From positions 104,999 through 168,998 of the forward strand of contig NZ_JAJFZK010000010.1 in the NCBI RefSeq assembly GCF_020731355.1: DNA of 64,000 nucleotides. The letters are read 5' to 3'. Every line of letters starts with the position of its first letter. Position 1 is the stretch's first letter. Both the position numbers and the translations under genes were made by a program. The notes under the pieces were generated by a model. The model had not been told where the DNA came from. It ran no database searches and saw only the letters and a program-made list of their open reading frames with translations. Below are positions 19,022 through 28,137 of this stretch, in pieces. The stretch comes from Bacillus sp. REN16 (lineage in GTDB: Bacteria > Bacillota > Bacilli > Bacillales > Bacillaceae_L).

Positions 19022-20100
19022 TGGACAAGTTTACTATTGCTACAAAATCGAAAACATATCCAATGTACATTGGGGCTGAAATTATTGATCAACTTCCCCA
19101 GGTGATGCAGGATACATGTAAATCGGTGTCAAAGGTGCTCGTCATAAGTGATGAGTCTGTTGCAGCACTTTATTTAGATAAAGTGACGGGCATCCTTAAG
19201 CAACAGTATGCTGAGCCATTATCATTTATCATTCCTTCTGGAGAAAGGGCAAAATCTTTTGATATGTATTATCAATGTCAGACTTATGCCTTAGAAAAAG
19301 GATTAGATCGTTCCTCAGTGATCCTTGCACTAGGTGGCGGTGTGGTTGGGGATTTGGCTGGTTTCGTTGCAGCAACATTCATGCGTGGCATCCCGTTTAT
19401 CCAAATTCCTACTACATTACTTGCCCATGATAGTGCCGTAGGTGGCAAGGTTGCAATAAATCATGAACTTGGTAAGAACATGATTGGCGCATTTCATCAA
19501 CCGAATGCGGTTCTATATGATATTGATTTAATGAATACATTACCTAAGGAAGAGCTTCGCTCAGGTTTTGCCGAAGTCATTAAACATGGTCTCATCTGGG
19601 ATCCAGAATTTTATCAATGGCTTACAGAGGAAATTTCATCATTGGATGACCTAAAAGGTGAAAAACTCCAATATGCTGTATTAAAGGGTGTTGCTGTAAA
19701 AGCAAAGGTAGTTTCAGAGGATGAGCAGGAAAAAGGACTTCGCGCCATCTTGAACTTTGGCCACACTCTAGGTCATGCTATTGAAGCAGAGTCAGGCTAT
19801 GGGAAGATAACACATGGTGATGGCGTTGCAATTGGGATGATTTTTGCATTGAAGGTAAGTGAAGAAATCTTTCAGGTAAATCTAGCTTCTGAAAAGATAA
19901 GAGAATGGTTTCGTTTATTTGATTTTCCGACTGCCATACCTGACGGATTAGATCGTGTAAAGCTTCTTGAACGTATGAAGCATGATAAAAAAGCGACTTC
20001 TGGAAAAGTGAAAATGGTCTTGTTAAAAAACATCGGAGAAACTGTTAGTCAAGATATTGAAGACGAGCAATTACTTCGTTTCTTGAGGGATTTTAAATAA
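19021..20100 (+). CDS. aroB: 3-dehydroquinate synthase
   Basis: Second step of the shikimate pathway, an NAD- and zinc-dependent ring closure of DAHP. The NAD-binding GGGVVGDLAGFVAA and the metal and active-site segments DSAVGGKVAIN and NFGHTLGHAIE are seen; 359 residues. The ATG overlaps the aroC stop by one base (TAATG). aroH follows after 29 bases. Confidence 0.97.
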   Translation: MDKFTIATKSKTYPMYIGAEIIDQLPQVMQDTCKSVSKVLVISDESVAALYLDKVTGILKQQYAEPLSFIIPSGERAKSFDMYYQCQTYALEKGLDRSSVILALGGGVVGDLAGFVAATFMRGIPFIQIPTTLLAHDSAVGGKVAINHELGKNMIGAFHQPNAVLYDIDLMNTLPKEELRSGFAEVIKHGLIWDPEFYQWLTEEISSLDDLKGEKLQYAVLKGVAVKAKVVSEDEQEKGLRAILNFGHTLGHAIEAESGYGKITHGDGVAIGMIFALKVSEEIFQVNLASEKIREWFRLFDFPTAIPDGLDRVKLLERMKHDKKATSGKVKMVLLKNIGETVSQDIEDEQLLRFLRDFK

Positions 20101-20129
20101 GAGCAGCCAGGCAAGAAGGAGGGGCGAAG

Positions 20130-20507
20130 ATGATAAGGGGAATACGTGGTGCTACAACAATTGAAAATAATAATAAACAAGAGATATTAGCTGCAACTGA
20201 AAGGCTTTTACGTGACATGATTTTGGAAAATAAGATTGAAGCAGATGATGTTGCACAAATTGTATTTTCTGTAACAGATGATATTGACGCAGCTTTTCCT
20301 GCTGCCGCTGCAAGACAAATTGATGGTTGGGCATTTGTTCCAGTAATCAGTATGAGAGAGATTCCGGTTCCAGGATCATTGCCAATGTGCATTCGTGTAA
20401 TGATGACAGTGAACACATCCACCAAACAAGAGGAGATCCAACACATCTACCAAGGTGGAGCCGTTGTACTTAGACCAGACCTTTCAACCGTCAAAGGTAA
20501 TAATTAA
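20130..20507 (+). CDS. aroH: Chorismate mutase, AroH class
   Basis: Converts chorismate to prephenate for phenylalanine and tyrosine. It is the small trimeric alpha/beta-barrel type (125 residues), with MIRGIRGATT at the start (catalytic arginine) and MCIRVMMTVNT near residues 88-98 carrying the second key arginine. AGAAGGAGGGG precedes the ATG. The trp operon promoter begins ten bases after its stop, so trp genes can also receive readthrough from aro transcripts. Confidence 0.96.
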   Translation: MIRGIRGATTIENNNKQEILAATERLLRDMILENKIEADDVAQIVFSVTDDIDAAFPAAAARQIDGWAFVPVISMREIPVPGSLPMCIRVMMTVNTSTKQEEIQHIYQGGAVVLRPDLSTVKGNN

Positions 20508-20516
20508 AAAGACTCA

Positions 20517-20546
20517 TTGACAAAAGTGCAATGCATACGATAAGAT
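20517..20546 (+). promoter_or_regulatory. trp operon promoter
   Basis: TTGACA (20517-20522) with TAAGAT (20541-20546) at an 18-base spacing. The predicted start is a few bases before the first TRAP triplet. Confidence 0.75.
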
Positions 20547-20554
20547 AATGAAAA

Positions 20555-20641
20555 TAGTTAGAGTTTAGTAAGTTTTCAGTTTAGTTAAGAGATTAGTTTA
20601 GGGTAGATGAGAATGAGAGAGTTTAGCCGAGGTTAGCAGAG
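20555..20641 (+). promoter_or_regulatory. TRAP binding site in the trp leader
   Basis: From 20589 to 20641 there are eleven GAG/TAG triplets, starting at 20589, 20594, 20599, 20604, 20609, 20615, 20619, 20624, 20629, 20634 and 20639, nearly all five bases apart, matching an 11-subunit ring. Four more triplets (20555, 20559, 20566, 20582) lie upstream. The segment GGGTAGA (20601-20607) is the exact complement of TCTACCC (20657-20663), so it forms an antiterminator that TRAP would disrupt. Confidence 0.93.
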
Positions 20642-20659
20642 TTTATAAGGTTTACTTCT

Positions 20660-20698
20660 ACCCAAGGATGCGTATGTGTCTTTGGGTTGTTTATTTTT
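20660..20698 (+). terminator. trp attenuator (TRAP-dependent intrinsic terminator)
   Basis: ACCCAAGGA (20660-20668) pairs with TCTTTGGGT (20679-20687, one G-U pair), followed by a T-rich run. Its left arm is shared with the antiterminator partner TCTACCC, so the two folds exclude each other. Confidence 0.9.
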
Positions 20699-20744
20699 AT
20701 CACTTTTTAAAAAAGTGATTCCAATTTTTACATACCTCCTAAAC

Positions 20745-20898
20745 CTCATTCTCCATATTAACTTTATTTAGTTGGGTTTACCCAACTAAATAAAATTAAA
20801 GCCTCCGGCGGATGCCACAGATTTTTAAAGGAAATTTTTCGAGCATACTCGAAAAAATCTGGGCGCAAATACGCCAAGGCGCATTTAATTATGGAGGA
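20745..20898 (+). promoter_or_regulatory. trpE ribosome-site sequestering pairing
   Basis: TTCTCCATATTA (20749-20760) pairs with TAATTATGGAGGA (20886-20898) with one bulge, covering most of the trpE ribosome site GGAGGAG (20893-20899). The overlapping CTCATTCTC (20745-20753) is the exact complement of GAGAATGAG (20609-20617) inside the TRAP target. With TRAP absent the second pairing would free the ribosome site; with TRAP bound it is blocked. This mirrors the known B. subtilis mechanism. The whole of element A lies in the loop. Confidence 0.7.
20763..20890 (+). repeat. Dispersed element A, copy upstream of trpE
   Basis: A hairpin of 14-15 base pairs (TTTATTTAGTTGGG at 20763-20776, complement 20781-20794) is followed by the core at 20801-20890. 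In this copy an A is inserted in the left arm of the core stem (CAGATT) and a matching T in the right arm (AATCTG), keeping the stem paired. A separate hairpin ATCACTTTT/AAAAGTGAT (20699-20719) lies upstream. Confidence 0.9.
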
Positions 20899-20907
20899 GT
20901 GAGCCGA

Positions 20908-22419
20908 TTGAATACGTATAATTTTTCCTCGTTTGCGTCCGATGCTAAGCAATACCGGACAATTCCGATCGTCAAGCGTTTCTTAGTTGATACGTTGACA
21001 CCCATTCAAATTTTTCAAAACTTAAAAAACGAAGCATCTTTTCTGCTTGAAAGTAAGGACCATGAATCTGATTGGTCTAGGTATTCATTCATTGGCCTGA
21101 AGCCATTTCTGTTTATGGATGAAAGTAACGGTCTCTATTATGTAAAAAACGAAAATCAGCAAAGCTTGGTAAAAAAACCAACAATGAAAGATGCGTTTAA
21201 TTGGATCAAAGATTATCTGGTCTTAAAACCGCTTGATATCGAAATTCCCTTTTATGGAGGGGCAGTCGGGTATATTGGCTATGATGCCATCTCAACCTTT
21301 GAAAAGGTAGAAGAACACTCAAACAATGATTTAAATATGGAGCGCTACCAATTTTTCTTTTGTGAAACAATTTTGGCATTAGATCATCAATCACGTGAAT
21401 TGATTGTCGTTCACTTTATTCGGTTAAATGGCGGTGAAGATGAACGGATTCAAAAAGCTGTTTACGAACATGCCCATTCAAAGATCAATATGTATTTGTC
21501 ACGAATCATTCAAAACAAAGAACAAAGTGAAATGCTATTACTTCCAAAATTACATGAAATCCCGAATGTGACAGATATAAAGACGAACTTTGAAAAACAG
21601 GATTTCCTAGATGCGGTTGATAAGATTAAAGACTATATCACCGCCGGAGATATTTTTCAAGCAGTGTTATCGCAGCGTTTCGAGATTCCTGTTTCGGTAA
21701 GTGGTTTTCAACTATACCGTGTTTTAAGGATGGTTAATCCTTCACCTTATTTGTTTTATATCAAAATCAATGACATTGAGATTGTCGGGAGTTCTCCTGA
21801 ACGTTTAATTAAAATTCATCAAAAGCATCTGGAAATACATCCGATTGCAGGTACAAGACGGAGAGGGAAGACGAAGGAAGAAGATGAGCTACTCGCGACT
21901 GAATTGCTGCAAGACGAAAAAGAGAAGGCAGAGCATTATATGCTGGTTGATTTAGCGAGAAATGATATTGGAAGAGTATCAACGTTCGGATCCGTTAAAA
22001 CACCTGTACTAATGGAGATTGGTCGGTTCTCACATGTCATGCACATTATCTCAAAAGTAACTGGCGAATTAGATGAGAAAATTGACCCATTAGATGCATT
22101 ACTTGCAGCTTTTCCAGCCGGCACTGTATCCGGAGCACCTAAAATTAGAGCAATGCAAATTCTTTCAGAACTTGAGCCAACAGCGCGAAACTTATATGCT
22201 GGCGCGATTGCATATATAGGATTTGATGGAAATATTGATTCATGTATTACAATTCGGACAGCAATCATCAAGGATGGTATTGCCTATGTCCAATCAGGAG
22301 CAGGTATTGTCGCCGATTCGGTTCCTGAACATGAGTGGATGGAGACAGTTAACAAAGCAAGTGCCTTAATTCAAACAATCCAATTGGCTGAAGAAGCTTT
22401 TAACATTATTCAGCAGTGA
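20908..22419 (+). CDS. trpE: Anthranilate synthase component I
   Basis: First step of tryptophan synthesis, chorismate to anthranilate. The tryptophan feedback motif LLES is near residue 48, and the catalytic half shows [32 protein letters not shown] and SGAPKIRAM. The start is TTG at 20908 with GGAGGAG eight bases before; the frame runs open back to 20812, but those residues are encoded by the repeat and are not TrpE. No trpG lies in the operon; as in other Bacillus, the glutaminase subunit is expected to be shared from the folate operon. The last codons form one arm of the next repeat's hairpin and the stop lies in its loop. Confidence 0.96.
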   Translation: MNTYNFSSFASDAKQYRTIPIVKRFLVDTLTPIQIFQNLKNEASFLLESKDHESDWSRYSFIGLKPFLFMDESNGLYYVKNENQQSLVKKPTMKDAFNWIKDYLVLKPLDIEIPFYGGAVGYIGYDAISTFEKVEEHSNNDLNMERYQFFFCETILALDHQSRELIVVHFIRLNGGEDERIQKAVYEHAHSKINMYLSRIIQNKEQSEMLLLPKLHEIPNVTDIKTNFEKQDFLDAVDKIKDYITAGDIFQAVLSQRFEIPVSVSGFQLYRVLRMVNPSPYLFYIKINDIEIVGSSPERLIKIHQKHLEIHPIAGTRRRGKTKEEDELLATELLQDEKEKAEHYMLVDLARNDIGRVSTFGSVKTPVLMEIGRFSHVMHIISKVTGELDEKIDPLDALLAAFPAGTVSGAPKIRAMQILSELEPTARNLYAGAIAYIGFDGNIDSCITIRTAIIKDGIAYVQSGAGIVADSVPEHEWMETVNKASALIQTIQLAEEAFNIIQQ

Positions 22420-22531
22420 TTTGCCGAATAATGTTAAAAGCCTCCGGCGGATGCCACGATTTTTCAAAGGAAATTTTTCGAGCTTGCTCGAAAAAAATCG
22501 GGCGCAAATACGCCAAAGCGCATTTGATTAA
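22396..22531 (+). repeat. Dispersed element A, copy between trpE and trpD
   Basis: A perfect 16-base inverted repeat (22396-22411 and 22426-22441, 14-base loop) precedes and joins the core at 22440-22531. The left arm encodes the last residues of TrpE and the loop holds its TGA. The core keeps the CGATTTTT / AAAATCG stem and the TTTTTCGAG / CTCGAAAAA palindrome. Confidence 0.9.
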
Positions 22532-22545
22532 AGAGGAGGATATTC

Positions 22546-23571
22546 ATGTTTAAACAACTTTTAAATAAATGTATTAACGGAGAGGTTCTATCTGAAGAGG
22601 AAAGCTACCGAGTGATGGACGTGATTATGTCTGGAAATGCAACTGCAAGTCAAATAGCAAGTTTGCTTTCAATTCTTCGTTTTCGCGGGGAAACGGTAGA
22701 TGAAATCACTGGCTTTGCAAGAGCGATGAGAGAGCATATGATGCAACTGGATTATGAAAGCGATCATGTCATTGATACATGCGGAACAGGCGGGGACGGT
22801 GCTTCTACTTTTAATATATCGACTGCATCAGCAATTGTTGTTTCATCTTTAGGTATTAAGGTAGCAAAGCATGGAAATCGAGCGGTTTCTTCAAAAAGTG
22901 GGAGTGCCGATGTTTTAGAGTATTTAGGTGTGGATATACAATCTACCGGGGAAGAAGCAAAAGAAGCGTTAAACAAACGAAATATGAGCTTCTTGTTCGC
23001 ACCGATCTACCATGCAGCGATGAAGCATGCGGTTACACCAAGACAGGAAATCGGATTTCGAACAATCTTCAATCTGTTAGGACCAATGGCAAACCCCGCA
23101 AGATGTAAAAAACAGGTATTGGGTGTCTATTCAATTGATTACGCCGAAAAGATGGCGCAGGCCCTCGGGAAGCTTGGTTCTGAACATGTTTTATTTGTCT
23201 CAGGCAGGGACGGACTTGACGAGTGCAGTATAACAACTGAGACAGATATTGTGGAATTAAAAGATGGTGAGATTACAAGATTTGTGCTCTCCCCTGAGGA
23301 TTTCGATCTTCCACGAGGAAACATGAATGATATCCAAGTTTCTTCTGTGGTTGAAAGTGCAAATCTGTTGCGTGATGTTTTGTATAGTAACGCTAATCAA
23401 AGTGCAACGAATATTGTGTTATTAAATGCGGGAGCTGCCATTTATATTTCAGGACGAGTAAACAGCATTCGTGAAGGTGTTGAGCTGGCAAGAGAAGCAA
23501 TTGTTACTGGAATTGCAAGAAGTCAATTTGAACAACTAAGAAGTTGTGAGGTGGAGTACTTTGCTAAATAA
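22546..23571 (+). CDS. trpD: Anthranilate phosphoribosyltransferase
   Basis: Adds phosphoribose from PRPP to anthranilate. The PRPP-binding motif DTCGTGGDGASTFNIST is at about residues 78-94, with the KHGNRAVSSKSGSAD segment next; 341 residues is normal. The AGAGGAGGA ribosome site stands at 22531-22539 just past element A. Its last 11 bases overlap the trpC start. Confidence 0.97.
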   Translation: MFKQLLNKCINGEVLSEEESYRVMDVIMSGNATASQIASLLSILRFRGETVDEITGFARAMREHMMQLDYESDHVIDTCGTGGDGASTFNISTASAIVVSSLGIKVAKHGNRAVSSKSGSADVLEYLGVDIQSTGEEAKEALNKRNMSFLFAPIYHAAMKHAVTPRQEIGFRTIFNLLGPMANPARCKKQVLGVYSIDYAEKMAQALGKLGSEHVLFVSGRDGLDECSITTETDIVELKDGEITRFVLSPEDFDLPRGNMNDIQVSSVVESANLLRDVLYSNANQSATNIVLLNAGAAIYISGRVNSIREGVELAREAIVTGIARSQFEQLRSCEVEYFAK

Positions 23572-24340
23572 AATACTTGAACAAAAGAAAATAGAAGTGG
23601 AAAACATCAGTTATCCGGAAATAGATTGTGAGGTTAAAAGAAAGTCATTATATGACGCTCTGGCTAACCCAAATCGTTCAATTGGCATCATTGCTGAAGT
23701 GAAAAAGGCATCACCCTCAAAGGGTGTAATAAGGGAGGATTTTCATCCTGTCTTGATCGCAACTGAGTATGAGGAAGCGGGTGCGGATGCCATATCTGTG
23801 TTAACAGATGAACCATTTTTTCAAGGTTCAATAAAATATTTAATGGATATTAAGAAAAAAGTAAACATCCCGGTGTTACGAAAGGATTTTATTGTTGATG
23901 CAAAGCAAATAGGGCAAAGTGAAAAAATTGGTGCAGATGCTATTTTGCTTATTGGTGAAGCGTTAGCGCCTAATCAATTACATGAATATTATTGTGAGGC
24001 CTACGAAAGAGGCTTAGAGTGTTTAGTTGAAGTTCATTCCCGGGAAACACTGGAACAGGTTTGCACCCGCTTTACCCCAAAAATTCTGGGGGTTAATAAT
24101 CGAAACTTAAAAATATTTGAAACATCCATTATTCATACAGATGAAATCGCAAAAAATGCTCCTTCGGATAGTCTTGTCGTAAGTGAGAGTGGAATTCACA
24201 CTCCACAAGATATTAGGGACATCATTCAATATGGTGCAAAGGCAGCATTAATCGGAGAAGCTTTTATGCGTGCGAAATCCCCTGGAATCGGGATTAAGCA
24301 AATGTTTGGAGAGGTTCCATATGCCAGAACCACTCATTAA
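23561..24340 (+). CDS. trpC: Indole-3-glycerol phosphate synthase
   Basis: Closes the indole ring from CdRP. TIM-barrel enzyme with IAEVKKASPSKG (about 45-56), VLRKDFIVD and GVNNRNL, and a C-terminal VSESGI phosphate-binding loop. The start is TTG at 23561 with GGTGGAG four bases before, giving MLNKILEQKK as in relatives; an in-frame GTG at 23546 lies upstream of that site. It overlaps trpD by 11 bases and trpF by 20. Confidence 0.95.
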   Translation: MLNKILEQKKIEVENISYPEIDCEVKRKSLYDALANPNRSIGIIAEVKKASPSKGVIREDFHPVLIATEYEEAGADAISVLTDEPFFQGSIKYLMDIKKKVNIPVLRKDFIVDAKQIGQSEKIGADAILLIGEALAPNQLHEYYCEAYERGLECLVEVHSRETLEQVCTRFTPKILGVNNRNLKIFETSIIHTDEIAKNAPSDSLVVSESGIHTPQDIRDIIQYGAKAALIGEAFMRAKSPGIGIKQMFGEVPYARTTH

Positions 24341-24977
24341 ATATTGCGGGAATAAATCTCTTCGGGATGTACAGGTGGTTGCAAAGAGTAAAGCCCACTA
24401 TATCGGTTTTATCTTTGCAAACAGTAAGCGTAAGGTAAGTCCATCGGATGTAAATAAGTGGCTGAGACAAGTGGATATACGGGATAAAAAAACGGTCGGA
24501 ATCTTTGTAAATGCAGAACTAAAAGAAATCGAAGAAGTATTAGCAAAAGTGCCTTTATCCGTTATTCAATGCCATGGAACAGAGTCAGTTGATTTTATTA
24601 AACAAGTAAAAAACAAAACTAGCTTACACGTATGGAAGGTGATTCATCATAACGAGCAAGGTCTTCAGATGATGAAAGAGTTTGCTGGTGTTGCTGATGG
24701 ATATGTCGTTGATACCAAGGTTGCGAATATTTGGGGTGGATCTGGTATTTCATTTGATTGGAAGTCCATCCCTCTCTATCAGCATGAAGCAAGAAAACAG
24801 CGTGTTCCCTGCTTCATTGCAGGCGGAATCGGTCCTGACAATATCGAAAATCTTCTTCACTATGATATTGATGGATTTGATATTTCTAGTGGAATTGAAC
24901 TTGATGGTAAAAAAGATCACATCATCATACAAACTATAGAGAAATGGGTGGATACATGTGTTGAACGTACCAAATAA
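24321..24977 (+). CDS. trpF: Phosphoribosylanthranilate isomerase
   Basis: Amadori rearrangement of PRA to CdRP. A 218-residue TIM barrel beginning [11 protein letters not shown], where the usual catalytic cysteine of the KxCG motif is kept, with [13 protein letters not shown], and the phosphate-binding [10 protein letters not shown] and DISSGIE at the C terminus. The ATG at 24321 follows GGAGAGG and lies inside the end of trpC. The stop overlaps the trpB start by 20 bases, so translation is likely coupled. Confidence 0.95.
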   Translation: MPEPLIKYCGNKSLRDVQVVAKSKAHYIGFIFANSKRKVSPSDVNKWLRQVDIRDKKTVGIFVNAELKEIEEVLAKVPLSVIQCHGTESVDFIKQVKNKTSLHVWKVIHHNEQGLQMMKEFAGVADGYVVDTKVANIWGGSGISFDWKSIPLYQHEARKQRVPCFIAGGIGPDNIENLLHYDIDGFDISSGIELDGKKDHIIIQTIEKWVDTCVERTK

Positions 24978-26190
24978 AAATGGCAGATTCGGAGATTTCG
25001 GCGGTAAGTTTGTTCCGGAAACCTTAATGATGCCTTTAGAAGAAATCGAAGCGGCGCTAGAAGACGCGTACCATGATGAGGAATTTCACAATGAATATAT
25101 TCGTATCTTAAAAGAATACTCAGGCAGACCAACAGCACTTACATATGCTGACCATTTAACGAAACAACTAGGTGGAGCAAAAATCTATTTGAAGCGTGAG
25201 GACTTAAACCATACAGGAGCCCATAAAATTAACAATGCAATTGGTCAAGCTCTTCTTGCAAAAAGAATGGGAAAGAAAAAGATAATTGCAGAAACGGGAG
25301 CGGGTCAGCATGGTGTAGCTGCCGCGACAGTAGCAGCTAAATTTGGATTGGAATGTAAGGTCTTCATGGGTGTAGAGGACATTGAAAGACAAAAGCTTAA
25401 TGTATTCCGAATGAAACTTTTAGGTGCTGAGGTGATCCCGGCTACTAGTGGTAACCAAACATTGAAGGATGCTACAAATGAAGCAATACGTTACTGGGTG
25501 CAGCATTGCGAGGATCATTACTATATGATTGGTTCAGTTGTAGGTCCACATCCATATCCGAAAATGGTGCGTGATTTCCAGCGAATCATTGGTGATGAAG
25601 CAAGGGAACAATTCCTAAATCGAGAAAATGAACTGCCAACTGCAGTTGTTGCCTGTGTAGGCGGCGGCAGTAATGCAATGGGCATGTTCTATCCGTTTTT
25701 AAATGATGATGTTCGCTTAGTAGGTGCTGAGGCTGCTGGTAAGGGTGTTGATACTTCCCTGCATGCAGCGACAATTACAAAAGGTACAAAAGGTGTTATT
25801 CACGGATCGCTCACCTATCTTCTTCAGGATGAGCACGGTCAAATCACTGAGCCATATTCCATATCTGCCGGACTGGATTATCCGGGAGTTGGACCTGAAC
25901 ACGCCTATCTTTCTGATAGTGGACGAGTTAAATATGAAAGTGTAACAGATAAGGAAGCACTTGATGCCTTGCAAATGCTAACTCGTGTGGAAGGAATTAT
26001 TCCGGCAATTGAATCTGCACATGCGATAGCAAAAGCAATCCAAATGGCAAAAGAAATGTCACCAGAAGAATCGATTCTCGTTTGTTTGTCTGGTCGTGGT
26101 GACAAAGATGTCCATTCACTGATGACATACCTAGAAGAAGGAGGGGCTACTAATGAACACAACCTTTACGAACCGATTGCCCAAAGCTGA
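24958..26190 (+). CDS. trpB: Tryptophan synthase beta subunit
   Basis: PLP enzyme that joins indole and serine. The PLP lysine is in [10 protein letters not shown], the phosphate loop is [10 protein letters not shown], and [13 protein letters not shown] opens the protein. At 410 residues it is the TrpB1 form that pairs with TrpA. The start is GTG at 24958 (a TTG follows directly); both overlap the trpF end. The 38-base overlap with trpA at the other end is unusual in size but common in Bacillus trp operons. Confidence 0.96.
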   Translation: MLNVPNKNGRFGDFGGKFVPETLMMPLEEIEAALEDAYHDEEFHNEYIRILKEYSGRPTALTYADHLTKQLGGAKIYLKREDLNHTGAHKINNAIGQALLAKRMGKKKIIAETGAGQHGVAAATVAAKFGLECKVFMGVEDIERQKLNVFRMKLLGAEVIPATSGNQTLKDATNEAIRYWVQHCEDHYYMIGSVVGPHPYPKMVRDFQRIIGDEAREQFLNRENELPTAVVACVGGGSNAMGMFYPFLNDDVRLVGAEAAGKGVDTSLHAATITKGTKGVIHGSLTYLLQDEHGQITEPYSISAGLDYPGVGPEHAYLSDSGRVKYESVTDKEALDALQMLTRVEGIIPAIESAHAIAKAIQMAKEMSPEESILVCLSGRGDKDVHSLMTYLEEGGATNEHNLYEPIAQS

Positions 26191-26965
26191 AAAGCTATTT
26201 ATTCCATTTATCGTTGCAGGTGATCCACATCCAGATGTGACTATTGAAATTGCACTTTCTTTGCAGGAGGCGGGCGCTTCCATCCTTGAACTAGGGATTC
26301 CATATTCAGATCCATTAGCAGATGGACCTGTGATTCAAAGAGCCTCAGCGAGAGCATTAAAAAATGGAGTCACATTGAAAAACTCGATGAATCTTGTATC
26401 AAAAATGAGAAAAAAAGGATTGAAAATTCCTGTTATTATCTTTACCTATTTCAATCCTATGCTACAATTAGGAGAAGAAAACTTTTTCGCTTTAGCGCGA
26501 CAAAATGGTATAGACGGATTACTTGTTCCAGACCTTCCTTTTGAAGAAAGTGAAGACCTTAGAAGAAGATGTGAGAACGAAGGATTGAAATTTATTTCTT
26601 TAGTTGCTCCAACTTCTTCGAGTCGAATTGAAAAAATCGCTTCACATGCCCAAGGATTCCTGTATTGCGTGTCGTCCCTTGGTGTTACAGGGGTTCGAAA
26701 TTCTCTTAATAATGAGGTATACTCATTTTTACAAGAGGTAAAACGCCATAGCGATAATATACCTGTGGCGGTTGGGTTTGGTATCTCTAATTCTTCCCAA
26801 GTAGAAGTACTTAAGGACCATTGTGACGGGGTTATCATGGGAAGTGCCCTAATCCAAAAGATTGAAGAACTTCTGCCTGAATTAGAAAACGAAGAAACAA
26901 GAACTGCCGCCTTATACCATTTTAAAAATTTTGTAAGTGATGTATTGCTTCCTATAAAACATTAA
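26153..26965 (+). CDS. trpA: Tryptophan synthase alpha subunit
   Basis: Splits indole-3-glycerol phosphate to indole and channels it to TrpB. The catalytic glutamate and aspartate are in [14 protein letters not shown] (about 46-59), with the phosphate site in VGFGIS and [10 protein letters not shown]; 270 residues. AGAAGGAGGGG precedes the ATG inside trpB. hisC follows 15 bases after the stop. Confidence 0.96.
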   Translation: MNTTFTNRLPKAEKLFIPFIVAGDPHPDVTIEIALSLQEAGASILELGIPYSDPLADGPVIQRASARALKNGVTLKNSMNLVSKMRKKGLKIPVIIFTYFNPMLQLGEENFFALARQNGIDGLLVPDLPFEESEDLRRRCENEGLKFISLVAPTSSSRIEKIASHAQGFLYCVSSLGVTGVRNSLNNEVYSFLQEVKRHSDNIPVAVGFGISNSSQVEVLKDHCDGVIMGSALIQKIEELLPELENEETRTAALYHFKNFVSDVLLPIKH

Positions 26966-26980
26966 GAGGTGTAGCTTCAG

Positions 26981-28078
26981 ATGAATGTCAAGGAACAGTT
27001 ATTGGATTTAAAACCCTATCAACCGGGAAAACCGATTGAAGCAGTGAAAAGGGAATTTGGATTAGAAAAAATTGTGAAATTAGCATCAAATGAAAATCCA
27101 TATGGATGCTCAGAAAAAGCAAAGGAAGCGGTAAAAAACAGCTTAGATTCATTTGCAATTTACCCAGATGGCTATGCAACCGAGTTAAGAGAAAAGCTTG
27201 CACAGCATTTAGGTGTTGATGGTAAACAGCTTCTTTTCGGTAATGGCTCTGATGATGTCATTCACATTATTACAACGGCATTACTTGCCCCCGGGAAAAA
27301 TACAGTAATGGCGAATCCATCATTTTCTCAGTATAAGCATAATGCGATTATTGAAGGGGCTGAGGTTCGTGAGGTTGAGTTAATTGATGGCCATCACGAT
27401 CTTGATGGAATGCTTGGGCAAATAGATGGGAATACGGAAATCGTGTGGGTTTGCTCGCCGAATAACCCGACAGGAGTGTATGTGAGTTCAGAAAAACTGC
27501 ATGCCTTCTTAAAACAGGTTCCAAGCCATGTCCTCATTATTATGGATGAGGCTTATTATGAATTTGCAGCTGGTGAACAGGATTATCCAAATACAGTTGG
27601 TCTATTGAATGATTATCCGAATCTACTTATTTTACGAACTTTCTCGAAGGCATACGGACTTGGTGGACTTCGTGTTGGTTATGCCATCGGCAATCATGAT
27701 TTTATCAATAAAATTGAACCTGTTCGTCAGCCGTTCAATTCCAACCGCGTTGGTCAAATTGCAGCATCTGCAGCATTAGATGATCAAGAGTTCATTGCTG
27801 CATATGTTGAAAAAAATAAAAAAGGTCTGCAGCAGTTCTTCACATTCTGTGAGGAAAATCATCTATCTTATTATCCATCATTCGGAAATTTCATTTTGAT
27901 CAATTTTGAACAGCCAGGTGATGATGTATTTCACTATTTGTTAGAACGAGGTTTCATTGTTCGCTCGGGGAATCCATTAGGCTATCCAACTAGCGTTCGA
28001 ATTACAGTTGGTACAGAAGAACAGAATAGTGAACTTATAGCGTTACTTACAGAAATGCTAAAAAATCAAAAGAACTAA
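26981..28078 (+). CDS. hisC: Histidinol-phosphate / aromatic aminotransferase
   Basis: PLP transaminase used both for histidinol phosphate and for tyrosine and phenylalanine, which explains its place in the aromatic supraoperon rather than with the other his genes. SPNNPTG, DEAYYEF and the PLP-lysine block [15 protein letters not shown] are intact; 365 residues. An AGAGGTG ribosome site precedes the ATG. Confidence 0.95.
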   Translation: MNVKEQLLDLKPYQPGKPIEAVKREFGLEKIVKLASNENPYGCSEKAKEAVKNSLDSFAIYPDGYATELREKLAQHLGVDGKQLLFGNGSDDVIHIITTALLAPGKNTVMANPSFSQYKHNAIIEGAEVREVELIDGHHDLDGMLGQIDGNTEIVWVCSPNNPTGVYVSSEKLHAFLKQVPSHVLIIMDEAYYEFAAGEQDYPNTVGLLNDYPNLLILRTFSKAYGLGGLRVGYAIGNHDFINKIEPVRQPFNSNRVGQIAASAALDDQEFIAAYVEKNKKGLQQFFTFCEENHLSYYPSFGNFILINFEQPGDDVFHYLLERGFIVRSGNPLGYPTSVRITVGTEEQNSELIALLTEMLKNQKN

Positions 28079-28083
28079 GACTG

Positions 28084-28106
28084 TGGGGGTTCATGCGTAA
28101 CCCCCA
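28084..28106 (+). other. GC-rich hairpin between hisC and tyrA
   Basis: TGGGGGTT (28084-28091) pairs with AACCCCCA (28099-28106). A run of six T comes ten bases later, so it could act as a weak partial terminator that lowers tyrA-aroA expression, or protect the upstream mRNA end. Confidence 0.5.
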
Positions 28107-28137
28107 TTCCGTGTTTTTTATATTCGGTGGTGATGAA

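Noticed and set aside
20801..20890. AAAGCCTCCGG in element A resembles part of the c-di-GMP-I (GEMM) riboswitch
   Set aside because: Only about ten bases agree; the other GEMM parts (the tetraloop receptor and the GGGCAAACC segment) are missing and the core repeats at unrelated genes.
20812..20907. N-terminal extension of TrpE in an open frame
   Set aside because: The extra 32 residues come from element A; the real ribosome site and TTG start lie at 20893-20910.
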